8,047 nucleotides of DNA, from positions 1 through 8,047 of the forward strand of contig USFH01000099.1 of assembly GCA_900553925.1 (NCBI GenBank), written 5' to 3'. Source of the stretch: an uncultured Clostridium sp. (lineage in GTDB: Bacteria; Bacillota; Clostridia; Lachnospirales; Lachnospiraceae). Position numbers and translations under genes: made by a program. Shown piece after piece: positions 1 to 5,599 of the stretch (its first letter is position 1; every line of letters begins with the position of its first letter). The notes below the pieces were generated by a model, which was not told the DNA's origin, did not search any database, and was given only the letters and a program-made list of their open reading frames with translations.

Positions 1-375
1 GATCTGGACAAAAATGAGATCTCCGAGCACACGGACCTGAAGAATGTACCACGCAACACAATGGTATATGAAATTCTCGGTCCGATGTTTTTTGCGGAGA
101 CAAATGACTACCTTGCATTTACACACGAAAAACACAAGAATGTTCTGATTCTTCGTATGCGCGATGTCCCGGCTATGGACATCACCGGGCTGGAATCACT
201 CGAGGAAGCATACAAGACATGCCAGAAAAAGGGCATCCATTTACTGCTCTCCCACGTGAATGAGCAGCCGCGCCATGTAATGGAGAAAGCCGGCTTCGTA
301 GAAAAACTCGGCGAAGAGAACTTCTGTGAGAACATCGATGTTGCATTAGCAAAAGCGGCAACGTTTGATAATTAA
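1..375 (+). CDS. SulP-family anion transporter, C-terminal STAS domain (partial, 5' end outside window)
   Basis: The frame is open from base 1 to a TAA at 373-375, giving 124 residues of a longer protein; the Met at 61 is internal, not a start. The sequence fits the cytoplasmic STAS domain that ends SulP (SLC26-like) sulfate/bicarbonate/dicarboxylate transporters. It has a first strand (YEILGPMFFAE), a KNVLILRM strand, the loop MDITGLESLEE with Asp60 and Thr/Gly at the place of the classic D-S/T-G motif, then HLLLSHVNEQPRHVMEKAGF and the typical closing helix with ENIDVALAKA. The membrane domain would lie upstream, outside the window. The substrate cannot be told from this part. A stand-alone STAS anti-anti-sigma protein is less likely, because the GPMFFA and EKAGF patterns are typical of SulP tails. 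The gene converges on the minus-strand hydrolase gene across a shared terminator. Confidence 0.85.
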   Translation, partial: DLDKNEISEHTDLKNVPRNTMVYEILGPMFFAETNDYLAFTHEKHKNVLILRMRDVPAMDITGLESLEEAYKTCQKKGIHLLLSHVNEQPRHVMEKAGFVEKLGEENFCENIDVALAKAATFDN

Positions 376-392
376 ACATTCTGCTTACCATA

Positions 393-459
393 ACAAAAAG
401 CCCCGATTGCGTCTGTGGATATATTTCCAATCACACCGGACTGCAGCAGGGGCTTTTGT
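393..459. terminator. Probable bidirectional rho-independent terminator between convergent genes
   Basis: Arms AAAAGCCCC (396-404) and GGGGCTTTT (449-457) are perfect reverse complements, and extend by AC/GT with one bulged A. The 44-nt interior can fold further: GATTG 405-409 with CAATC 428-432, or TGGA 416-419 with TCCA 426-429. The stem is followed by a run of T on either strand (four on plus, five on minus). It sits 17 nt after the STAS stop and just after the hydrolase stop, so it can end both transcripts. The long interior is unusual for a simple terminator. Confidence 0.7.
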
Positions 460-460
460 A

Positions 461-1021
461 TTATATAATTGCTTTGGTCTTCTGCATCACATCCTGCAGG
501 ATTTTCAGGTTGTGCATGGTATCATTTGTCTCCAGTGAATGGTTGGCATTCTCGTAGACATGCATCGGAACGCCCCGCGCTTCACTCATCCGGATCACCG
601 CAGGCACATCACTCCACGGATCTGCCGTTCCGATAAATGCAGCCGCATGCTTCGGTGCAAAGGTATAGGTTGCTTCCAGCGGTGTATATAAGATATGGCG
701 AAGTTCTACTGTCGTTCCCGCATCTTCGAGCTTCTGTGCATAGGCAGATGCGATAATCGTACCAACGCTCTTCGATACAAACAGCACTTGCTCATAGCTT
801 GAAAAATCAACATCTGCAAGCTGTGCTTCCGCCTGTGCATACAGTGCATGGAAAGCCGCTTCCATCTTCTCCTTGTTCCCACGGATATTGCCCGCCTGAT
901 AATCGTATTTCAAAGCGATCTGCTCATAGCCTGCCTCGCCCGCCAGCTTCCGGCTGTAATATAGGAGCGGTTTGTCCGCATGGTATCCGATTCCCGGGAA
1001 AAATATTGCCAGTTTCTTCAT
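461..1021 (-). CDS. Small alpha/beta hydrolase, substrate unknown
   Basis: This 186-residue protein has the marks of a compact alpha/beta hydrolase. It opens with a first strand and oxyanion-type turn (AIFFPGIGYHADK). The nucleophile elbow is VSKSVGT, with Ser85 as nucleophile and Ser83 replacing the first Gly of G-x-S-x-G. A probable acid is Asp134 in FIGTADPWSD, and the His is His161 in NANHSLE. The triad order and spacing (Ser, Asp, His) fit the fold; no signal peptide or membrane segment is seen, so it is cytoplasmic. The start at 1021 has a GAGGA ribosome site about 9 nt upstream. It follows the sigma-like gene by 34 nt with no terminator between, so it is probably the last gene of that operon. 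Esterase or thioesterase activity is inferred; the substrate and any link to the signalling genes are unknown. Confidence 0.8.
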   Translation of the reverse strand: MKKLAIFFPGIGYHADKPLLYYSRKLAGEAGYEQIALKYDYQAGNIRGNKEKMEAAFHALYAQAEAQLADVDFSSYEQVLFVSKSVGTIIASAYAQKLEDAGTTVELRHILYTPLEATYTFAPKHAAAFIGTADPWSDVPAVIRMSEARGVPMHVYENANHSLETNDTMHNLKILQDVMQKTKAII

Positions 1022-1055
1022 AGATTTGTTCCTCGTTTTTCATTTTGATTTGGTA

Positions 1056-2867
1056 TTAGAACTTCCCATCCGCATCCGGAATTGACGGATCTTCGTTCAG
1101 AATTGTTTCGTTCTCAAACAAAGGATGCCATTCCAGTTTTTTGTATGTAAATGACGCTTTATACGTCTCAAACTCCGAAGCGGAAACCTCCTGATAATAA
1201 CCACTATAGTTTTCATCCCTCATCTGTCTTAGCAGAAAATCATAATCATAATTATCATAATTGACCGCTCCATCCGAACCGCCATGCACATACCATGTAG
1301 TGGCAATTACCTTGTAATATTTTTCACCACCACCTGTATCGATCTTCAAATATCCCACACCTCCGCTAGACTCGTTATCCATATAATCTGAAATCAGTTC
1401 AAATCGGCTGTCTACTTTATCATACAAAAACTCTTTTGCCTGATCCGACAGATACAGATCCCTTTGGTAATATGTAACGATTCCGTCAATATCATCCCGT
1501 TCATAGGTATGTCGTATTTCAACCTGTCTTGTCTCACTATTCCAATATCCAAAGTAAATGTCTTCCATGCCATCTCCATTGATATCCGCCACAGCATAAA
1601 AGCAATTCTTCCGCTCATATGGATCCAAAGACTCGCCAACCTCAGCATCGTCTCCCCGTGTACCACTTCCGGTTGTACGATAACTATCCACATTTTGACG
1701 CGTCTCTTCCAATTTTAAGTCAACCCAAGAAACCTCTTCAGTTGTTGCCTCCTGTACGGGTGCCGGTCCATCCTCCCACATAAGCGCGCCATTGCCATCC
1801 TCTTCTTCTATTGCTACAATATGTTTTTCCGGTTCGGACGATGCATGATGGATTCCCAGCCCGATGCCGACAACCGCAGCAACTCCGACAACTCCAACTG
1901 CCACTTTTCCACCAACCGTACCAAGAAATTTTGCGCTTCCCTTTGCGGATGCTTTCGCCGCTGTTCCAGCGGCTCCGCCTGCCTGTCCGGTTACCGCGGT
2001 ACCTGCAGCACTCCCTGCCTGTCCTGCCGTGGTTCCTGCAATACCACCTGCCTGTCCGATTACCGCAGATGTTCCTGCCACGCCACCGGCCTGTCCGACC
2101 ATCGCGATTGCACCAGCCGCACTTCCTGTGATTCCAACATGCGCGATGCCCGTCACTTTTCCAATATAATTCTGGAACAAAATATACAGCCAAGGGGTAT
2201 CCTTCAATCTGAATTTATGCGAGTTCTCCTGCTGTACCGCATATGCCGGTGCCTGCGCAAGCTCTGTGATTGCAGAAAGCATGGCTGTCCGTGTCTGTCC
2301 AAGTGTATGCTTTACCGCCCGCGTCGTACATCCCGTTTTTTCTACGATCGCAGGTACGCTCTCGCCAAAATAATAATACGACTGGAATACGACCTTTTCC
2401 ATCGGTGATAACGCCTCGATCACAGCCTGCACATGCTCTGTAAATACGCGATCCTCAGATAAATCCTCCGTAATCGCAAGGGCTTCATCCTCCGCTGCAT
2501 AATCATAGAACGGCATATCCAAACTGCTATCTGCCGATTCCATAGTCTGTGCATTTACAGAATCCGTGTCTGCCTGTGTGACAGCCGCATTTGCCTGCGC
2601 CATGCTCTCCTTTAGGTATTCCAACACTTCCTCATTTGCAAGCTTTGCGCTCCACGCATAAAATGCCTCTGTCTGTGGAAGTGTCCGCACATTCGCATAG
2701 ATTTTCTCATATACCTTCGGCATCAGCTCTGCCGCAATGTTCTCATCCGGAATCATCGTATGCAGCATCGTATAGACCGTCTGCGATGTCGCATAATAAA
2801 AGCTCTCATATCCGCTGAAATCTCCGGACTGAAATTTCTCAATTTGTTCTGTAATAATTGGTTCCAT
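1056..2867 (-). CDS. Membrane-anchored sigma-70-like protein with Gly/Ala repeat linker and extracytoplasmic domain
   Basis: A 603-residue protein with clear layers. Residues about 10-88 resemble sigma-70 region 2 of ECF type (helices around YESFYYATSQTVYTML, then AELMPKVYEKI and FYAWSAKLANEEVLEYLK). Residues 100-140 are acidic linker. Residues 143-203 resemble region 4 (IEALSPMEKVVFQSYYYFGES, then the HTH VPAIVEKTGCTTRAVKHTL). Residues 246-303 are a Gly/Ala-rich repeat, 318-340 a membrane helix (VAVGVVGVAAVVGIGLGI), and 345-603 an acidic, aromatic-rich domain predicted outside. The latter has a Ca-binding type loop, D428-x-N-x-D-G-x-x-D436. The usual D-L-T-Q-E motif of region 2 is replaced by ELMPK, so true sigma activity is doubtful. 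The start at 2867 has a good GGGAG site 5 nt upstream and lies inside the end of the FHA gene (29-nt overlap). Domain calls are by pattern; the role in signalling is inference. Confidence 0.75.
   Translation of the reverse strand: MEPIITEQIEKFQSGDFSGYESFYYATSQTVYTMLHTMIPDENIAAELMPKVYEKIYANVRTLPQTEAFYAWSAKLANEEVLEYLKESMAQANAAVTQADTDSVNAQTMESADSSLDMPFYDYAAEDEALAITEDLSEDRVFTEHVQAVIEALSPMEKVVFQSYYYFGESVPAIVEKTGCTTRAVKHTLGQTRTAMLSAITELAQAPAYAVQQENSHKFRLKDTPWLYILFQNYIGKVTGIAHVGITGSAAGAIAMVGQAGGVAGTSAVIGQAGGIAGTTAGQAGSAAGTAVTGQAGGAAGTAAKASAKGSAKFLGTVGGKVAVGVVGVAAVVGIGLGIHHASSEPEKHIVAIEEEDGNGALMWEDGPAPVQEATTEEVSWVDLKLEETRQNVDSYRTTGSGTRGDDAEVGESLDPYERKNCFYAVADINGDGMEDIYFGYWNSETRQVEIRHTYERDDIDGIVTYYQRDLYLSDQAKEFLYDKVDSRFELISDYMDNESSGGVGYLKIDTGGGEKYYKVIATTWYVHGGSDGAVNYDNYDYDFLLRQMRDENYSGYYQEVSASEFETYKASFTYKKLEWHPLFENETILNEDPSIPDADGKF
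1959..2132 (-). repeat. Degenerate GQAGG-x-AGT repeat coding for a Gly/Ala linker
   Basis: Residues 246-303 of the sigma-like protein contain four copies of GQAG(G/S), starting at residues 258, 271, 282 and 294 (spacing 13, 11, 12), each followed by (V/I/A)AGT. In DNA the plus strand shows recurring GCCTGTCC blocks. The copies differ at third codon positions, so this looks like an old or selected protein repeat, not a fresh tandem duplication. It lies just before the predicted membrane helix. Confidence 0.75.
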
Positions 2868-3417
2868 CTGTACTCCCTTTACTTCCCATCACTTTCAATG
2901 GTCCGATTACATAGGTGAGTGCACCCATATAGATTACCATCCCGTGTTCACATTCTACCACACTTCCCGGCTCCGGTTCTGCTAACTTCATCCGGATATC
3001 CCCATCCACGATCAGGAATTTGCTACAGCCACGCGAATCCATCGCCCGCCACGGCGCATCATAGTACCGCGGCCGGAAGAACGCCCACACCGTCGCCGGA
3101 CTTACGACCGCATCCTCGCCGCCACCAAAGACGAACACATCCCCCGGCGAAACCATCACCGGCTTGACACGTCCATGCAGTCCGGAAGAGAGCTTCTTCT
3201 GATTGCGGATCGTACCATTCTTCGGGTTTTCGTCCATGTAAAACCAGATACCATCCATATTCTGGAACCGTCCATGTCTACGGCTGATCGTCGTTGCATG
3301 CATCGGGATATCCGGTGTATGCTCCTTCGACATTCGTCCCACCTCCCAGACAACCTGATTGTCCAGCAAATAGATATTCAATTGTCCATTTTCAATTACG
3401 ATTAAATTATTTTCCAT
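2839..3417 (-). CDS. FHA-domain protein (phosphothreonine-binding) with uncharacterised C-terminal part
   Basis: This 192-residue protein begins with a FHA domain over about residues 1-100. All core residues are present: VGR (Gly27-Arg28), SRRH (Ser45, Arg46, Arg47, His48) and NPKNGT (Asn67-Gly68-Thr69), followed by the SPGDVFVFGG strand pair. FHA domains bind phosphothreonine peptides, usually made by Hanks-type Ser/Thr kinases. Residues 105-192 are a second, partly beta-rich region (KFLIVDGDIRMKL, VVECEHGMVIYMGALTYVIG) that I do not recognise. There is no membrane segment. I chose the Met at 3417, not the longer frame from 3552, because the extra 45 residues are a shadow of the HTH gene. 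The start sits 1 nt after the HTH gene stop with no good ribosome site of its own, which suggests translational coupling. Its end overlaps the sigma-like gene by 29 nt. Confidence 0.85.
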   Translation of the reverse strand: MENNLIVIENGQLNIYLLDNQVVWEVGRMSKEHTPDIPMHATTISRRHGRFQNMDGIWFYMDENPKNGTIRNQKKLSSGLHGRVKPVMVSPGDVFVFGGGEDAVVSPATVWAFFRPRYYDAPWRAMDSRGCSKFLIVDGDIRMKLAEPEPGSVVECEHGMVIYMGALTYVIGPLKVMGSKGSTDGTNYYRTN

Positions 3418-3418
3418 C

Positions 3419-4474
3419 CTACCATATATCCGTATCGAGATCCGGAAGCTCCGTGAGAAACGCGTCAATCTCCGGCAGGTCAAGCTCCAACAGCACCTTG
3501 CGTGCATAGCGGCATAACTCATCCGGATCGAACTCCTCGGATTCCGTATCAAGCATGTTATTTAACTCCGCATCATCCAGAATAAACAGGATTACACTCT
3601 CAAACAGGTTCTTCGCACACAAAGGCTCCATATGTGCCAGCGTAAGCATCTCATCGATCTGCTCATGATCCATGCTCAGATGCAGTCCCAGCGAAATAAT
3701 CTTGTTCCGTGTCGGATACCATTTGTTCTGCCGTATTGCAGACACACACTGCCGCAGGGAAGACGACCAGCCCTGTCCCTCTGCCAGATTCGCCACACTC
3801 GAAGAATACCGCTGGTAATTGATCGTCACATACATTTTCACATAGGCATAAAACTTCTGATATGCCGAGGAGAATGTTGCGATATTGTCATAGATAAACT
3901 GCGTCAGGGCATCTGCATCCTCCACCTGTGACAGCCGCTCGGCAAACTGTGCCGTATTAATATCCGGGATTTCCATATCCGTATCCGCCGTCATGTTCTC
4001 CTTAATCTGCGACAATATGTAATCATAGGCGGTCAGTCCATACGATTCCTCACACTTTTCTGATGCCCTGTTTCCGAAACCATCCATTTCAATCCTGTGG
4101 TTTAACACATAGATACACACACAGTCTTCCAAGCTCTTCGAATAAAGCTCCGGGTACTGCCCGTACCGTCGCAGAAGCTGGTTCATCTTCTCTAAGTCAT
4201 ACTCCGCCGCCATGCCGATTCGAAGAAATGTCTCGCGGTTCTTCGGGATCGCGCCCTTGCACCATTTGTCGACCGACACCCGGCTCACGCGGCACCGCTT
4301 CGCAAATGAAGACTTCGTAAGCCCACTCTCTGCAAGGATTTCCTGCATCTTCTGTATCCACAGCTCCTGCTGCGACTGCAGCAACGGAAAAATCCGCGCT
4401 TTCAGTTCTTCGAGGTCCTCACATCTTCCGATCTCTTCTCTTATCAATCTTGTCTCAAATCCATTTTCTTCCAT
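3419..4474 (-). CDS. HTH (XRE-like) DNA-binding protein with duplicated helical module
   Basis: A 351-residue protein with a helix-turn-helix at about residues 40-73 (QEILAESGLTKSSFAKRCRV then SRVSVDKWCKG), of the Cro/CI type in which SRVSVDKW would be the recognition helix. The helical module after it (residues 80-125, from R80-ETFLRIG to CVCIYVLN) recurs at residues 256-300 (R256-NKIISLG to VILFILD), with the same pattern of Gly, hydrophobic, Leu-Leu/Met-Leu and Pro-Leu positions. The second copy lacks a recognisable HTH. The middle (160-250) and acidic tail are unassigned. No membrane segment is seen. The start at 4474 has an AGGA site about 8 nt upstream, inside the CCTGT/ACAGG repeats described separately. 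It lies 48 nt after the small membrane gene and 1 nt before the FHA gene, so a regulatory partner of FHA and the sigma-like protein is likely. DNA binding and autoregulation are inferred. Confidence 0.75.
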   Translation of the reverse strand: MEENGFETRLIREEIGRCEDLEELKARIFPLLQSQQELWIQKMQEILAESGLTKSSFAKRCRVSRVSVDKWCKGAIPKNRETFLRIGMAAEYDLEKMNQLLRRYGQYPELYSKSLEDCVCIYVLNHRIEMDGFGNRASEKCEESYGLTAYDYILSQIKENMTADTDMEIPDINTAQFAERLSQVEDADALTQFIYDNIATFSSAYQKFYAYVKMYVTINYQRYSSSVANLAEGQGWSSSLRQCVSAIRQNKWYPTRNKIISLGLHLSMDHEQIDEMLTLAHMEPLCAKNLFESVILFILDDAELNNMLDTESEEFDPDELCRYARKVLLELDLPEIDAFLTELPDLDTDIW

Positions 4475-4479
4475 ATATT

Positions 4480-4517
4480 ATCCTGTACATCATCCTGTGA
4501 GATGCCTGTCACAGGCA
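4480..4517. promoter_or_regulatory. Palindrome and phased CCTGT repeats before the HTH gene (candidate operator)
   Basis: The 48-nt gap before the HTH gene holds a 15-bp palindrome with 7-bp arms, TGCCTGTCACAGGCA (4503-4517). CCTGT recurs in the same direction at 4482, 4494 and 4505, about one helical turn apart. The copy nearest the start overlaps the AGGA ribosome site of the HTH gene. Binding by the HTH protein itself is inference. The palindrome lacks a T run, so it is not a convincing terminator. Confidence 0.4.
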
Positions 4518-4522
4518 CCCAT

Positions 4523-4852
4523 TTACACCATCGACTGTTCCTTGTACGCCTTACGGATCGGAACAATCGGCAACGCCATAAACACGAATATCGAAATAAA
4601 AAATGCAACCAGTCCGGTCACGATATCATACGGAAACGGCAGAATGATCCAGCCCCATTTTGCAATCTTTCCCGCCATCTTCACCGCAGTTTTGATTCCG
4701 CCGAAGAAGTATGAGATCAATCCGATCATCACACCATATCCACACATCATTATACTCCATCTGCTCTGTGTGGCGAGGTTGATTACGAACCCCAATACTG
4801 TCATACAAGTTGCTCCAAGTGCAATATACTGCGCAATTTCCAATCTCTTCAT
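4523..4852 (-). CDS. Small multi-pass membrane protein, function unknown
   Basis: This 109-residue protein is mostly hydrophobic. Probable membrane segments lie near residues 6-27 (IAQYIALGATCMTVLGFVIN), 32-52 (WSIMMCGYGVMIGLISYFFG) and 66-98 (WGWIILPFP, then VTGLVAFFISIFVFMALPIV). The last stretch is long enough for one long or two short helices. A basic amphipathic link (KTAVKMAGKIAKW) lies between them and should face the cytoplasm. I do not recognise the family. The start at 4852 has a strong AAAGGAGAGG ribosome site, part of which can pair with an upstream arm. It is the first gene of the block that continues with the HTH, FHA and sigma-like genes. It could be a membrane partner or sensor for them, or an unrelated neighbour; the sequence alone does not decide. 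Confidence 0.7.
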   Translation of the reverse strand: MKRLEIAQYIALGATCMTVLGFVINLATQSRWSIMMCGYGVMIGLISYFFGGIKTAVKMAGKIAKWGWIILPFPYDIVTGLVAFFISIFVFMALPIVPIRKAYKEQSMV

Positions 4853-4861
4853 TTTAACCTC

Positions 4862-4920
4862 TCCTTTGTTCGTTTGTTTTTCAGCTCTTGCTGATGTCCT
4901 TATATTACATGAACAAAGGA
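4862..4920 (-). promoter_or_regulatory. Leader hairpin covering the ribosome binding site of the small membrane gene
   Basis: TCCTTTGTTC at 4862-4871 and GAACAAAGGA at 4911-4920 are perfect 10-bp reverse complements, separated by 39 nt. In the minus-strand RNA the downstream arm contains AAAGGA of the AAAGGAGAGG ribosome site, and the upstream arm is its complement. A nested hairpin lies in the loop (TCAGC 4881-4885, GCTGA 4890-4894, 4-nt loop). This could gate translation of the operon. A DNA operator is the alternative reading. Confidence 0.5.
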
Positions 4921-4937
4921 ATAGTGTTTTCAGGCAA

Positions 4938-4967
4938 AGTTTACACTTATCTGTAACAGCTCCGCAA
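4938..4967 (-). promoter_or_regulatory. Candidate promoter of the membrane-HTH-FHA-sigma-like operon
   Basis: On the minus strand, TTGCGG (4967-4962) and TAAACT (4943-4938) are 18 bp apart, and are weak matches to the -35 and -10 boxes. A start near 4931 would put both arms of the leader hairpin in the transcript. A TAATAT lies further down but has no fitting -35. This is a weak call. Confidence 0.3.
4941..4956. promoter_or_regulatory. TTACA-N6-TGTAA dyad inside the candidate promoter
   Basis: TTACA (4941-4945) and TGTAA (4952-4956) form a perfect 5-bp dyad with a 6-bp spacer. It overlaps the proposed -10 box and the spacer, where a repressor dimer would block polymerase. Arms this short can arise by chance, and the binding protein is unknown. 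Confidence 0.3.
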
Positions 4968-4979
4968 ATACATCACATA

Positions 4980-5014
4980 CGTAAAAAGGGCACATCAACT
5001 ATGCCCTTTTTACG
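4980..5014 (-). terminator. Rho-independent terminator of the iorAB operon
   Basis: Perfect 13-bp arms CGTAAAAAGGGCA (4980-4992) and TGCCCTTTTTACG (5002-5014) enclose a 9-nt loop. It lies 8 nt after the iorB stop, and on the minus strand the stem ends in a T5 run. It separates the metabolic block from the regulatory block. Its symmetry would also let it work on the plus strand, where no gene reads into it. Confidence 0.88.
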
Positions 5015-5022
5015 CTTATTAT

Positions 5023-5598
5023 CTATGCATTTCTTCCAAGCTCAAAGGCTTTGTGGTTTAAAGCACGGAACTTCTCCGCAACGATTGCGTCAATTGCTTC
5101 TTCCCATGCATGCTCCGGAATCTCCGGGAAATACTTGGAGAGTCTTCCCATGAGTGCGATATTTACCGCCTTGGCAGAACCTGCCTCCTCTGCGATCGCA
5201 AGGAAATCCTTCGCATCGACATTCGCACCGGCTGCCTCCATCTTGGAGACAAGCTCCTGTGGATACTCCGCAGCACCTGTGATAACCGGCATCGGTTCCA
5301 CTTCCTGCGTATTCACGATGATCTGTCCGCCCTTCTTCAGGTAAGAGATCCATCTTGCTGCTTCCAATTTCTCAAATGCAACAATCGCATCTGCCTCGCC
5401 CTTGTCAATCACCGGCGAATACACCTTCTCACCGTATCTTACATATGTGACAACGCTTCCACCGCGCTGGCTCATACCATGTACCTCGGAAACCTTCACA
5501 TCAAAATTCTGCGAAAGCAGCACATGTCCCAAAATCTTGCTGGCAAGCAACGTACCCTGTCCGCCGACACCGACGATCATAATATTCTTTGTTTCCAT
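5023..5598 (-). CDS. iorB: Indolepyruvate:ferredoxin oxidoreductase, beta subunit
   Basis: This 191-residue protein is the small subunit of the enzyme that converts arylpyruvate, CoA and oxidised ferredoxin to aryl-acetyl-CoA and CO2, with IorA. It corresponds to the gamma-type domain of pyruvate:ferredoxin oxidoreductases. Seen features are the N-terminal strand and glycine loop IMIVGVGGQGT (Gly10-Gly15), the family motif EVHGMSQRGGSV (residues 38-49), and ADAIVAFEKLEAARWISYLK. The length is about normal for the family (around 190-200). The start at 5598 is preferred to the longer frame from 5664: it has a strong AAGGAGGG site about 8 nt upstream, begins right after the iorA stop (1-nt gap), and starts at the conserved strand. 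It is the last gene of the operon, followed by the hairpin terminator. Confidence 0.93.
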   Translation of the reverse strand: METKNIMIVGVGGQGTLLASKILGHVLLSQNFDVKVSEVHGMSQRGGSVVTYVRYGEKVYSPVIDKGEADAIVAFEKLEAARWISYLKKGGQIIVNTQEVEPMPVITGAAEYPQELVSKMEAAGANVDAKDFLAIAEEAGSAKAVNIALMGRLSKYFPEIPEHAWEEAIDAIVAEKFRALNHKAFELGRNA

Positions 5599-5599
5599 C

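Noticed and set aside
1959..2132. CRISPR or tandem-repeat array
   Set aside because: The units are short, in frame, degenerate at third codon positions and translate to a regular Gly/Ala repeat. There are no unique spacers.
1821..2408. Plus-strand Cys/Ser-rich open frames opposite the Gly/Ala repeat
   Set aside because: The composition is simply the reverse complement of Gly/Ala codons in the sigma-like gene; no start signal is seen.
3418..3552. An N-terminal extension of the FHA protein from a Met at 3552
   Set aside because: The extra 45 residues lie in another frame over the HTH gene, are Arg/Ser-rich, and precede the first FHA strand. The Met at 3417 gives a normal FHA start.
4503..4517. 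Terminator hairpin after the small membrane gene
   Set aside because: The palindrome has a 1-nt centre and no T run follows on either strand, so an operator-like site is a better reading.
4212..5153. A long plus-strand open frame of 313 codons
   Set aside because: It lies antisense to the HTH and small membrane genes, spans the intergenic region and the iorAB terminator, has no ribosome site, and its protein is low in recognisable pattern. The minus-strand genes have clear motifs.
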